Origin: Mucor racemosus
Taxonomy: Eukaryota; Mucoromycota; Mucoromycetes; Mucorales; Mucoraceae
DNA length: 64,000 nucleotides
Direction: 5' to 3'
NCBI GenBank assembly: GCA_027405735.1
Contig: JAPEHQ010000014.1
Span: forward strand, 744,001 to 808,000
Numbering within the stretch: the stretch's first letter is position 1; every line of letters starts with the position of its first letter. A program made the translations under genes and the position numbers. The notes beneath the pieces were generated by a model. That model was given only the letters and a program-made list of their open reading frames with translations, had not been told where the DNA came from and did no database searches. Shown in pieces: positions 34,747 to 47,287 of this stretch.

Positions 34747-35951
34747 TTAACCAGCAACTTGAGAAAATACATTTGACATTGAATTTACACCCCAATTGAC
34801 ATTTTGAACAGCTTCCGTGCTTGAATCCATTGGTTTATGCTCTTGTTCTTCTTTCCAAAATGCAACTTGCGATAAAACATGTCCTTTTACAATTTTTGTA
34901 TAGATCCAAGTAAAAATCATCATGAAAAATGTTGCTAAACCAAACAAAATGTATCCTATCATTTGAGCATGGCCAATATCTGTGCTTGTCAATACAATGA
35001 CCAGCTTGACAATAAACGCAGCGATCAGCAATAAACCCCAAGTTACAGTCATAAATCTCATATCATGTCGAAATTTAGCCATATTATTGTATAAATAATC
35101 TAATCTCTTTTGACCTGAAGCATGTTTTGCATTGTTGTTAGTGATACCTTCAGTAAGACGCTGATCATCATTTTTCTGTAAATCTTCGTCTTCCGGTCTT
35201 GGCATAACTTGATTAGCCATTTGAAACACTAGTGGTTTAAGCTCAAATGAGCCAATCTTTATAGGTATAACAGAAATAACACAAAATACACCAACAAGTA
35301 ATGGCACTATACCCTCACAAATGGCGCCTGTTTTTTCATCTGGTTCAGCAATAGACTATAAATAAAATATAATTTAGAAACTTCCTTCTCTGCCAAAGGA
35401 TCATCTTGTATTACCAAAATACCGGATATGAGAAAACTGACACCAGCCACACATCCGAGAGGGTCAAATGTACGATCCTTCAACATTCGACTAGATACTA
35501 TTTAATATACGTCTACACTAGAGATATACAAGAAAACTTACATGATAGCAATGGCTAACGGTGGTGCTGATGCTACAATCATGGCTAAAACTTGACCAAT
35601 GTGAGGCTTTAAAATATTATAAATTAATATAGGTAAACCAACGCTCCATAAAATAGCTAAAATGAAATTAAGAATAGGTCTTCCTCTCATAAAACTAAAG
35701 CTAAATATATCTTGAAGATCTCCCAAATCCATTGGAACCTCTTCGTCTCGTTTTTGTGGTGCATATTTATACTGTCCAACGAATTCATCACTTTCTTCTT
35801 CAGCTTCGAGATGTTGTTCCTGTGGTTTATTAATTGTGTTTGTTGGGGTTACATTTTCATTAATGGTTGGTGAATTTTGTTGATTATCGAGTAATTTGCT
35901 CGAAGATTCAGACCTAACTTTGTTATTGTTGTTATTAAATGGCCAAACCAT
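34747..35951 (-). CDS. Multi-pass membrane protein, VC0807-like
   Basis: Exons 35542-35951, 35415-35490 and 34747-35355 join to 364 residues. The N-terminal about 70 residues are polar and Asn/Glu-rich. After them come hydrophobic segments: RPILNFILAILWSVGLPILIY, an ALAMIVASAPPLAIAI-like segment, then LKDRTFDPLGCVAGVSFLIS. The latter pair (a two-helix unit followed by K-D-R-x-D-P-x-G) is the pattern I associate with the VC0807/septation-protein-A-like membrane family. Three or more further helices follow (GIVPLLVGVFCVISVIPI, TVTWGLLLIAAFIVKLVIV, IGYILFGLATFFMMIFTW). Substrate and role are unknown. It is divergent from the carboxypeptidase gene. Confidence 0.65.
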
Positions 35952-36403
35952 TGTTTTGTGTTTTGAAAGAAGAAAAAAAAAAAAAAAAAAAAAAAAGATT
36001 TGCTGGAAACAAGATTAATCAATAATCGGCATATGTATTCATCCGTGAATGTAACAGTAAACAATAGCTCTTTTGATGCTGGATTATTCCATTCTATTAT
36101 TAGGTTTTTATGAAGAGTAAATTTATCTATTTCTATTTCTAAACGCTTTTATCAAGTAAATACTAGACGAAAAATCAAATTAACTTTTTGAGCTGCTCTA
36201 AAGAAGTTTCTAAAACGGATAGCGAAGTTGATAAATATTGATATAATTGAAAGTGTCGCGAATTATTATTTCCAGAATAGCAAACTGTGCAAAGCATTAA
36301 TCATGCTCTAATAATCCAGATCAGCGTTGAATGCATTTCTATGCACTTTTTTTTAATACAAATAAAATGACATTTTTCTTTTTTATATAAATATTGCTTA
36401 GAT
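35952..36403. other. Divergent promoter region
   Basis: 452 bp between two outward-facing starts, with a poly-A run of about 32 nt at 35966-35997 just upstream of the membrane protein start. Presumably carries both promoters. Confidence 0.45.
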
Positions 36404-38199
36404 ATGTCTTTGTTTATCTTGTCTTTTTATTCAATTATGCTCAATATTGTAATCATATGGGTTTTTATTACAGCAGCATTAGCATCTGCATTGATGAAAC
36501 GCTCTTTTTATGAGAAATTTCCTGATTACTCACTAAGATATACATATCCAAATTTATGTGATACAGGCACAAAACAGGTATAACGGTTCATTGTGCAGAA
36601 TTCTTGCATTTTATTAAACAATCCAGGCGCTAGATATCTGGATATTTTGAAATACCAAATGGAAAGAACTTTTTCTTTTGGTTCTTTGAGAGTAAATCCA
36701 ACCCAATCAATGACCCAACATTGTTATGGATCAATGGTGGTCCTGGCTGTTCTTCCATGATGGGCTTGTTTATGGGAATTGGGTGCGTAATAGCGAATGC
36801 CAAGCATTATTTTTGTTTAACCTTTTATAAAATAGCCCATGCCATGTCAATAATAAAGGTGATGAAACATTGCCTAATTTACAATCATGGAATCAGGTAT
36901 CAAACATTATTTATCTCGACCAGGTATCTATTTAATGACACTTGTATATACTGAAATCACTGATTACTCTTTTATAAAGCCTGTCAATTCTGGCTATTCA
37001 TATCACGATAATGATACAGTTCATATCACAGATAGTAACACAGCTGCTCAAGATGTCTATGTATTCTTACAATTGTTCTTTAAAGAATTTTCACGTAAGA
37101 CCAATTGATGTAAATCCCCAACAAACAAACAAACAAAATTAAACCTTTTTATATCATACCATTAGAATTCTCTGAGTCTGATTTCCATATCGCTGGTGAA
37201 TCATGTAAGTTTCTTTACTCAAGTATGCTATCAGTTGGTATTAAAATCCTTTAATATGCACAGATGCAGGGCACTTTTTACCTGCTATAGCAACTGCAAT
37301 CAAAGAAAAAAACAAAGAAAAGCTACATAAACTCATTCGATTGAAAAGCTTAATCATTGGCAATGGTTTAACAGATCCTTTACAACAGTATAAATATTAT
37401 AAATCAATGGCATGTGAGCAATCGGCTTATGGAACTCTTGTATCGTCCTCTGAAAAATGCGACGAAATGGAACTAAACCAAAAGCAGTGTCAAAAACTTA
37501 TAGAATCATGCTATCAAAGTTCAAATATCTCTACATCAACATCTCTAATCACTCAGGAATCAACTGATGCATGTGTTTTAGCATCCAGCGTTTGTAATGC
37601 GCTTGTAGTTAAGCCGATAATTGATGAAACTAAACTTAATATTTATGATATTCGAAAACAATGCCAAGGTAATGAAATGATCATTAGTTTTATATGAAAA
37701 ACTGACACAAACAATAATTCAAACATCAGATGGGCCCTTGTGCTATGATTACTTTGATGCTGTTAAAACTTATCTAGATCGTTCGGAAGTAAAGAGTGCA
37801 TTAGGTGTCAAATCGTCCATCAAATTTGAATTATGTAGCCATACAGTAAATGCTGATTTTCAGAATTCGGGTGATTGGATGAGACCTTACATAAACCAAA
37901 TAACACCTCTATTAAATAGCAATATCTCGATACTTGCCTATGCTGGGGATGCAGACTTTATGTGCAATTGGATGGGTGTACGTGCCTGGACTATCAATGT
38001 ACCTTGGGATGGTCATCTTAATTATAGCAAAAGAAATGACAGTGATTGGTATTCAAATGGAACTGTCGCTGGTACTATAAGATCAAGTGGACCTTTAACG
38101 TTCCTTAGATTGTTTCATGCTGGCCATATGGCACCGTACGACCAACCTGAGGTGACACTGGATATGTTTAGTCGATGGATTTCGGGTAAAATACTATAG
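36404..38199 (+). CDS. Serine carboxypeptidase (peptidase family S10)
   Basis: Secretory or vacuolar exopeptidase removing C-terminal residues at acid pH. Seven exons (36404-36577, 36634-36782, 36836-36923, 36980-37094, 37166-37204, 37264-37668, 37730-38199) join to 479 residues. Residues 9-30 form a hydrophobic signal peptide. Family signatures in order: [22 protein letters not shown] near 126, [14 protein letters not shown], the nucleophile Ser188 in GESYAGH, Asp399 in GDADFMCNW, His456 in HAGHMAP. All three catalytic residues are present. Length and the two-fold [17 protein letters not shown] arrangement match carboxypeptidase Y/KEX1-like enzymes. No C-terminal membrane anchor, so a soluble CPY-like enzyme is favoured over Kex1. 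Confidence 0.95.
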
Positions 38200-38559
38200 A
38201 ATGGATGTAGACATGATAATAAAACATTTACATAGAATCTTATTCTAAATTCGAGTAATTTAGCAATAAATGCACATAAATTAATCTTACAGTACGTATT
38301 TTCATCAATAAATACAGAGACCTGTAGAGTTGCTTTTTTTATCTCAAAGAAGCTGGCATTTTATAATATTCAAATGGAAAATTCTAATAATAAAAATATA
38401 TTGCTTTTAAACATGCATAACTAACCAACAATGTTTTTTTTCATGATTCTATGGAATTTTGATAAAAACCCTTATTACTAATATCTTATTTTCAAAGGAA
38501 GCAAACTTGGAAAAGGTGCAGACTTCTTTTCTTCTTTTTGTAGTGAAACTTCTTTGCAT
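38200..38559. other. Carboxypeptidase 3' flank
   Basis: AATAAA-type hexamers soon after the stop; no gene. Confidence 0.4.
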
Positions 38560-39290
38560 CAAATGTCAACTAATGTAAATTACTGTCCAAGGGAACTATA
38601 CAGAAAATCACTACTTCTTTTATGAAACCTGATTAGAGAATATCCTTAGGAATATTTTCTTCTCCTTTTGTTGAGATTCAATACAACTCATAATCTTTTA
38701 GCATTTTTTTTCTCGAAAAAATTCGAAGCAAAATCCAGTTGGTATCTTCTTTTTCTTCTGCCTGCCTAAACCAGAGAGCGTTTCGTTCTCTACAAATACT
38801 GACCCAAGTAAGTCTAAATTTTACAGACATTTAGATATAGAGTGATATGAAAATTGCTCCAGATTTCAGCTTCCATAAACTGTTGTGAGTTGGAAAAAGC
38901 AAAGGCAAATCTAGTTGGTATTTTGCTGGTGCGCAATTTTCTAGAAACCATTGTAAAATTTGTTTTCCATAAGCATGGATCCAAGTAAGAAGCCCTAATT
39001 TCACAATTATTCAGTATTATATTTAATGAATACATGCTCCAAGCCTCAGCTTCCATGGGTTATTGTGTGATCAGTAAGTTTAAATAATAAGCTGGTTACC
39101 ATCTATTTTCTATTTCGCCATTATATTTACATCTACTAAGGTCAGTAAACTTATTAGTTCTTGCCAAATATGGATCCAAGTGAGCTACTGTTGCAATGAT
39201 AAGTGCATCTAGAGTTTATCCATAGAATTGCAAAGCTTCAGTTTCCACGAGCTCCTGTAAGAATGAGGTATCATAATTGAGGTCTAAGCG
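38560..39290. repeat. Degenerate tandem array, about four units of 175-195 bp
   Basis: Recurring blocks with regular phase: GGATCCAAGTAAG-like at about 38800, 38975 and 39172; TCAGCTTCCA-like at about 38867, 39048 and 39240; AGTTGGTAT-like at about 38737, 38913 and 39092. The units are diverged, so the array is old. No reading frame is shared between units. The R element directly follows. Confidence 0.55.
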
Positions 39291-39452
39291 TTCTTGGTAG
39301 TTATTGGATTAAACTTAGTACGCTAGGAGTTTTTTATATCTGATATTAAGACTTTTCACTTTAATACATGTCGTAATCAATAGATTGTAAGATGTATTGA
39401 TACATTGATACTGTAGAAGGTGATAACATATGGTACTTGGTGGAATACAACA
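39264..39452 (-). repeat. R element, copy 2
   Basis: Reverse-complement match to 50070-50282 over its length; ends ATACAACA at 39452, the complement of the TGTTGTAT start. Confidence 0.65.
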
Positions 39453-40051
39453 TAGTATATGATTCATATTTTTGCCAATTGTCACTCTTTCAAAAAAAGC
39501 CGAACAATCTCCGAAAGCGGCCATCTAATGATATTTCCAAGCTTTAAATTTCTAGAAAAAATTACCGGACAGCCCGGACGCGGTTGCTTAAATATTCCAA
39601 GCAGCTATAAGATGCAGGTATCGAAATTTCATACAAAAATTAAGGTTCGACTGTATTGCTATTAATTATTCAAAGGCTTATTTTAAGTAAAACATAAATA
39701 CAACCCACTGAATAATGGCTAAAAAGATAACAAGATGCACATGGGCACAACAAAAGAAATTGCACACGAGGATAAGAGGATAACGAAAAGCCTGTATGTG
39801 TAGAATTATAGATTCTGTCCGCGTGCATGACATCAATCCCATGTGTGCATAATAGTATTAGAATTGCCCATAAGCATCATATAATTATTCCTATTTGTGC
39901 ATAATAATAAAATCTGACCATGAACATAATAATGAGCTGATCGTATGCGCACAAATTGGTTTGTACATGATGTAATGATTTGTAATTTTTGACTAACAAC
40001 AAAGGTAGTAGATAATATGCTTATAGATATTATTCTTGTTGTAAATTGTTA
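39453..40051. other. Spacer left of the hAT element
   Basis: No gene. Words like TGTGCATAATA recur at 39840-39935, a degenerate short repeat. Confidence 0.35.
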
Positions 40052-40619
40052 ATCACTGGTAGGCATTTAAAGCGAGCCGAGCCTATTTTATGCAACCGAG
40101 CTTTTACCCAGGATCGTTGAAATAAGACGAGCCTACAAAAAAGCTCGTCCAGGGTAAACGAGCTTTTTTTCGAGTGTGACTAAAGCTCGTTCATCCCACA
40201 CGAGCTTTTCCTGTACAGTGACTGAAGCTCGGATTAAGATAACGAGTTTCAATTTTATGAAACAAAAGCTCGAGTGTGGTAAACGAGCTTTATTTTACCT
40301 ATCAAAAGTCAAATGACAAATATTTAGAGTAAAGCAGACTTATGAATGTCAATATTTTGTTTCGTCACTTCCTTTAATTTTGAGATAAATGAAGCAATTC
40401 ATAAAATATCTAGTTGTATTGTTATTGTCAATGAATGTTTAGGCTGCTATGTGTACTAAATATTATTTGCAACATTAATTTGGGAATGATGGCGTTGCCC
40501 CATGTCCATGTATTTCCCATCTAATATTTCCAATTTTCATCATTAATTAGCAGACAGTAAATAATCAAACCATTCTGATTTATTGAAAGAGGGAAGGCAA
40601 AAGTATTAAATTATTTCAA

Positions 40620-41202
40620 TGAAAAAGTACCGTTTCATTATAAGCTTATAGAGAGGGTTTATATACTAGTTGAATGAATGTATTAAATGTAAATGATAAT
40701 ATAATTAGAATGAACAAATAGACATTGTGTGAATATAATGGAACCATGCTTTTATAATTTAATAGCAGCATAATTTATATGATAGACGCATGGAATACAA
40801 CTTTGTCTAATTTGCATTGATGTGTCATTCTTAACTCGATGTCAAATTCAAAAGTAAACAATAGTTCAATAACCGAAAAAAGTCAGGTCCATCAAATATC
40901 AATTGAACCATGCTTCCAGAAGTATGGTGCTCCAACATGATATCGACATTACATCACAGTCTATTATTATTAAACAACATATATAATACCTATCATATAG
41001 TTATTTCCCTCAAACCAAATAGTATATCAACTCTTCTTTTAATTTCATTTCAATCAACCTTATCTCTTTACTTGATTAAATATCTATTTTCTTTTATAAT
41101 ATACATTTTGATATATCATATGTATATATACATGTTAAGCATCATGTTAAAGATATTCTAAATTGACTATTATTGGGTAATTCCTAGTTCTCATAGATCA
41201 CA
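40620..41202 (+). mobile_element. LTR-like element, family D, nested in the hAT
   Basis: Starts TGAAAAAGTACCG and ends TAGATCACA, with pentamers TTCAA at 40615-40619 and 41203-41207 as a likely 5-bp duplication. A second copy lies at 49607-49876. This copy is itself split by the family C LTR at 40818-41118. It ends 144 bp before the transposase start, so it may affect the promoter. Confidence 0.6.
40818..41118 (+). mobile_element. Solo LTR, family C, nested in family D
   Basis: Starts TGATGTGTCATTCTTAA and ends GATATATCA, matching 944-1293 along most of its length with substitutions and small deletions. The 49.6-kb copy of family D lacks it, which fixes it as the younger insertion. Target duplication is not clean. 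Confidence 0.7.
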
Positions 41203-41346
41203 TTCAAGTAAAACCAAGAGTTATTTTCTCACAGTTGTGTATAGTTTTCTCTATCTTATCTCAAACTTTGATATATTTTTTCTACTTCCCATTCAATTCA
41301 ATCTTTATAACTTATAACTATAAAAACATATATCTGAATTTCACAA

Positions 41347-44300
41347 ATGAGCAATGAAGTGGGCAATAACGGGTTTGATTTCCCTCAACTCATACGAACT
41401 ATGTCAACAACGTCAACAACATCAACCACCAATTCATTAAATATCCATTTTTCGGAAGCTACTGTTTTGGATGAGGCTCAAATAAATGCCATCAAAACCC
41501 ACAATAACACTAGTAGAAGCACGATTATATCAGAAATTAATGCAATGGAGTACGCAATTCCATCCCCAGGTTTCCTGAGAGAACCAGAAACAACAACAGC
41601 AATATCAACAAGAGCAGCAATTTCATGGTGGAGTTCTCATGGTTACGGTCTCAGGGTTGATAATTTGATTTATTGTACTTTTAACCGAAAAAATACTAAG
41701 GTTAACACAGAATCAATGTGCATTTCAAAATTTGAAAGTAAAGGGTCACAATCATCAAGCATCACTCGACATATAGTAAATAAACATAAATTTACGGAAG
41801 AGAAACGTATGTTTTGGTAGTTCTGTAACCTAATGATAAATCCATTAACCTTGTTTTTTATTGCTAGACATTAGATTTTTAGAGCTTGTAAATGCCAGCA
41901 AAGAAACGACGCCAAACTGGAAAGCATTGCATGGTACCGAAGAAAAATTCTCTAATATGTTATTTGAAGAATTTACACACCCGGAAAACGAATCCGTCGT
42001 TGAAGCTTTCATGGAAGCACAAAAGCAATTTGACAGTAATAAAGATGTATCTGATTTTACACGAGAAACCTTCTTGCATCTTCTTTGTAGTTTCATCGTT
42101 GCTAATAAACTGCCAATTTCATTTACGGAAAACAATCCTACACTCAGCAAAATTTTTGGATTTTGTGCAAACATGATTAATAATGCCAAAAAAATCTCGC
42201 CAACATCACCCTCTATATCTGCAACAACCATATTGACGCTGCCTTGCACACAAACAATAAAAAATAATATTATAGCCGAATTTGATATTAAGAAGGACAA
42301 AGTGAAAGAGGTTTTAAAAAGCCAGATGTCACTCAATTTTACGGCTGATCTTTGGAAGAGTCCAACAAGTACGGTATACATTTTAATAGGTTTTGGCGTT
42401 TACTGACATGAATTTAGATAAATACTTCATGGGTTTAACTTGCCATTTCATTGATATTAAAGTATGGGAGCCAAAGCAAATTACATTGGCTTTAAAGGAC
42501 ATCAAACATGCTGCTCATACAGGTAGTTCTACTTTACTATACCCACAATAATCAACTGTATCTAATCCTGTCTAAATTTTGACAAAAATAGGAGAAAATC
42601 TGGCTAAATTTTTTTTAGAAGTAATTGATGATTATAAAATTGCTGATAAGGTTAATTGTATTACAACGGATAATGCTTCGAATAACTTCGCTATGGGTGA
42701 TTATTTGGAAGCTGCATCTAGTGAACGAAGCGACTTAGTATTTCACAAGAATGAGCAAATGATTGGGTGTTTCAATCACATAATAAATTTAGCTTGCCAA
42801 GAGCTTATCGTCAAAGGATTGAAGAGCAAAGCTCCACCAGACACATCAAATCTTCATGATATGATGAAACATGTAAATATTATATATATTTTTTGTTTAA
42901 TTTAAACTTGACTACAGTATTTAAATAAAATAAATTTTTATTTACCCTATTGTATATAGGTTGAAAACAATCAAAATGACGCAGAATGTACAAACCCCAT
43001 CTATCGTTTAAGGAGAGGCTGTATTACCATTAAACTGTCAAATAAATTAAATCAGAATTTCGAATGTTATAGAAACCAAATGAATCTGCCAGATTTGACC
43101 TTAATAAATGATGTTTGTACTAGATGGAACTCAACAAAATACATGATTGATAGATTTCTGTTGTTGGAAGATGCGTATTTAATGACTATTAATGGCTGCC
43201 CTGATGAAAAGATCCGAGATTCCTGCTCGTTAAATAATAATCAAATATTGTACATTAAGAAAGTGAATGAGCTTCTCTCTGTTTTTGAATATATAACGCT
43301 TTGGCTGTCATCTCAACGGTAATATTCTATTCTTTTTATTAACTCAACATTTACAGTTTAACTAAGGAAATAAAACTTTAGCTACACTACCATCAACCGA
43401 ACAATTGTTTTGTATAATGCATTATTTGATGACTTAGACGTTTTTGAAGATGATAACAAAGACGATAAAGTATTGGTAACAGCATGCAGAATTTGCAAAA
43501 AAAAATTGTCAAAGTATTATTCGAGAACTGATCTCAGCAAGATATTTGCTTGTTCCACTTTTGTTGATCCAGCGCTGAAGTGTGATTATTGGTAGGTACG
43601 AAATGAAAAATTTATTGAAACCTCATTGATACATACATATATCAGGAGAGTTGATGAAGGATGGGATAAACATCTAATTGATATGCAAAAATCCATATGT
43701 GAAGATTCCTATTATTTATTTCTCAAGAATTATTATATTGATGAAGAAAAAAAAAGAAACATTTACATAGAAGATGGTAAGTATATATTTAGAAACTGTG
43801 ATATGTGCATTTTCTGGCAAAATCACCAACATTTATGTTTTAGCTGAGCAGAAGTCATCTAGCACAATTTTGAGTACTCATAAAAGAAACAATTATGCTG
43901 ATGATGAAACATTATTAGATTCTGGTTCTATTATTAAAGTTTTAGGCATTACAAAAAGGAGAAGAGAATATGATGAGCAACATGCAAACAACATCAACAA
44001 AAACAACATCAATAAAAAAAGAAAATTAATGCTGGACACTATTCTGAAAGATTGCTCCATGTGGGTGAAGGAAAAAGTCTTGTCGAATAAAGAAATTGAA
44101 GAATATTTAAAGTCTGATGATGAGCAGCAATTTGGGCAAAAACAATTACATTGCGTAGTAGATGCCTCAAATAACATTGGTATGAAAAGTGATAGAAATT
44201 CCATGATCAAATGCCTTATAATATTAAAATATTTTATTTTTGAATGAAATGTAGATAATGCAACAAATCATAAACTAGGTTTAGAATTTGCAACGCGTCC

Positions 44301-44511
44301 ATTGTTATATTGGAAAATGTATTCTCAAAAATACCCTTTATTGTCGATCTTTGCAGCCAAACATCTAGGTATTTGCTCAACTAGCGTAGCCTCTGAGAGG
44401 TTATTCTCACAAGCTAATGGATTTATAAATAAGGAGAGAGCAAAATTGGAGACCTCGACGGCCGAGAAATATGTATTGTTAAATTGTTGGTATCGAGAAA
44501 ATGTCTACTAA
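41347..44511 (+). CDS. hAT transposase, nine exons, apparently intact
   Basis: Exons 41347-41806, 41868-42368, 42418-42522, 42592-42872, 42960-43318, 43382-43591, 43646-43776, 43844-44179 and 44255-44511 splice with consistent phases to 879 residues, without frameshift or stop. An N-terminal degenerate BED-like finger (SSSITRHIVNKH) precedes the RNase-H core: Asp314 in TADLWKSP, Asp382 in ITTDNASNN, the CxxH of GCFNHIINLACQ (Cys415/His418), TRWNSTKYMIDR, and Glu842 in SVASERLFSQA within the C-terminal hAT dimerisation domain. These are the expected catalytic residues. The BED-like finger seems to lack its second cysteine. It lies centrally in the element at 40060-44867 and would cut and paste it. 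Expression and activity are not shown by sequence. Confidence 0.92.
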
Positions 44512-44867
44512 TAATGCTGTATTATGAAAGAATATAGGGTTCTTTGAGCTTATGATAGTTTTTGATTAATAAAAAATTAAAGAAATAAAGAGCGAGCAGT
44601 AGTATTATATATTATATTATTTACTAGCTATTATTAAATTTGAGTGACACAAAGCTCGTCTCTTTCATACGAGCTTTTTCAAGGAAACTCAGAGGCTCGT
44701 TAACACTAATCGAGCTTCTGAAAAAGAAGTCAAAAGCTCGTTCTCCCTACACGAGCTTTTTGAAAAGAAGTCAAAAGCTCGGCTCGAGCTCGAGTGATAC
44801 AAAGCTCGGCTCGTTGTGGTGAGCTTTGGTCAAGCTCGTCCAAAGCTCGGCTCGTCTTTGATACCTA

Positions 44868-47279
44868 ATCACTGGATTGATAAAGGTTGGTGTTCTTATT
44901 TGTAATTTAGGTATTTATTAGTAAATAAATAAAAGTAAAGGGAGTGTAAAAAGACAGATAAATCTACAAGGAGTCATGTAATGATTTCCTTGTAATATTT
45001 ATATAAGGAATGAGGCAAGGTTGTGCATGAATGAAACTAAAATGTTTGGCTCATTACACATGAGCATCGTGCCATTCTCAAAATTCCATTGCATTTTTTA
45101 CTGGACTAATGGGGTTTTAATTACATTTGCTTTTATTAATATAGATTATAGACAATACAATTCAATATGTTGTTGATGTAGTAGAGTAATGCATGCAAGA
45201 GCCGATATATTTAGGATTATTATTATTTGTAAAAATGTTCATAATAGCTATAATGTTGACAGCAACAATGGTTTTTTGCTCGAGCATAAACTTAAATAAC
45301 ACTTACTGCTTAAATTTACATGCAAGCCAAATCTAAGGTTGATATATCAGAAGTTTACCCAGATGTAGAAATCCAGGAACAACTATTGAAATCCAACATG
45401 GCATGACATTTAGTAACTCATACTAAATGTCACACATAACCACTAGCATTAACAGCGACTATCAGGAACATTCAGCGACTATCAGGAACATTCAGGAACA
45501 CTTGGCAACAGTGAAACATAAGCAATCCTACATCTTATCCAAATGATACAATTACAGATTCCCAATTCCACAAATTCCATTGTATATGACTTGTTCCCAA
45601 ATCATATCAAGTACCTCAATACCCGGCAATTTATTAATAATATTAATAATCATATAACTATCTAGAAAACATATAAATACGAAGCATCAATGAACTAATA
45701 AAACGTATCTTTTAGCAGAGTATTTTCATATTAATATCTTTTGATATAACAAAGGTGATAGATGATGTTACGATGTTACTTTATTACACATAAAATTTAA
45801 ACAAATCAACCTTCTTTAAACTTCCTATTTTAGTTTACGATTGCCAGCTATAAAAAAATTTGTTTTCAAGTATAACGACGATCATAACTATGGTTATTAG
45901 GCACGACATTAGATTATCCTTTTTTTTTTGGTTTCTATATCATTTAAAATTTTATCACTTTTCTGGAACATTTCGTGGGTTTGTAGTCAGTTCTAGCTTT
46001 TTATTGAGTGGATATAAATATTATTGCCTTCAATTTGATCTGGTAATCATCAAGAAATACGTCCAACAATACAGTAGTAAATAATGATACTGTATTTGAT
46101 CTTAGAGTGTGGTTAAATGAAAATATCAGTCTCTAATATAGACTGCTACCTGCTACCTATATTAGAAATATTAGTCCTTATATTAGCATGCGTATTATGA
46201 TAAAAGAAAAGAATACCAGCTTGATAGTCTGATATGCCTTATTATCAAACGGTGAATATAACCTTGGAATATGAAAACGAAAAGAGAGAGACAACACACA
46301 ACACACGTAGAAAAGGATTTTTAAGGCTTTACATTATTCAGCGCAATTAAAACCCTGCTAAATTGCACATTTCAGCCAATGTAAAAGCAGCATTACAGCG
46401 CATCAGCCCATAGACTAAACAAAATAGGCAATATCTGCTATAATGGGAACATACATTTTTCTACTAGAAAAACTGTCTGTCATATCATACATTCATTAAA
46501 AAATTGCAAAAGCGAGCCCGTAGAGCGACACCGTAATTGGGTATAGCAAGATTGAACGACGGCCAAGTCTCTTATACTATGGTATATTTAAGTTTTAAAT
46601 AAAAAGGCGTTTTTTTTTCAACTTTTCTTATATTTAACCACGTACGGTCTGAAAATTCAGTTTTTGTAGCGGACATTTTTCAGGGCTCATTTTACCCTTA
46701 CTAACACTCATGATTTTGATCAAAAAACACAAAAATCAAATTTTGATACCAAAATCAACGTTTAAATATACTACATTGTGAGAGAAAATTGTAGCCATAA
46801 CTAATACACATTTTATAAAAGCTTAATATTAAATATTAAGTAATGAAAATTTGTAGTTTTGTCCCAAAAACGGTTTTTTGATTAAAGGATTTTCATGTAA
46901 TATTTTGCAATAAAATTTTTTGTTATTTTTGATCGAGTAAATAGAGCACTAAATGTTGTATATGTGTATATTTTTTGTTTTTATAATTGGTAATATAATT
47001 AACTCTAAATTTGCAAAACCAAAAAAAAAAAAATTAAAAAATGTCAAAATTGATGATCTGGACAAAAATAATTTTCTAAATTAATATTCCGCTTATAAGC
47101 CTCGTAAATCTTAAAAATAAGAGATTTTATAATACTTGAAAACTTTTTCAAGCATTTATGATGCTGTAACCACTCGATTCAAGCTTATTACTGTAAATAT
47201 TTATACATGTTAATTTTGTGTAGTAGTTTATTTGATGATATTATAGTTTTTATAATTATTGCGCTAGAGGTGATTTACA
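44868..47279. other. 2.4-kb gene-free spacer
   Basis: No gene. Holds a perfect 11-bp hairpin (TGACATTTAGT and its complement, loop 7) at 45406-45434, a perfect 20-bp tandem duplication at 45454-45493, and A/B-style repeat sequence from about 46590. The 45420-45760 part, with TATAAATAC then AATAAAA, looks LTR-like, but ends could not be fixed. Confidence 0.4.
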
Positions 47280-47287
47280 TTAAGCTT

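Larger units (their letters stand above)
40060..44867 (+). mobile_element. Complete hAT transposon (4808 bp)
   Basis: Bounded by a perfect 8-bp target duplication ATCACTGG (40052-40059 and 44868-44875). Terminal inverted repeats of about 23 bp begin TAGGCATTTAAAG on the left and, on the complement of the right end, TAGGTATCAAAG, then both continue CGAGCCGAGC with one difference before it. Both subterminal regions (40080-40300, 44640-44855) are packed with AAGCTCGT/ACGAGCTTT motifs in both orientations, as expected for hAT transposase binding. The interior codes for a full-length transposase. The 5' noncoding part carries a nested LTR-like insertion. Confidence 0.93.

Noticed and set aside
45420..45760. 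Another solo LTR
   Set aside because: TATA and AATAAA-like boxes are in a suitable order, but no TG...CA ends with a target duplication could be found.
46500..46600. tRNA-like segment (GAGCCCGTAGAGCG...)
   Set aside because: No A/B box pair and no cloverleaf could be folded.
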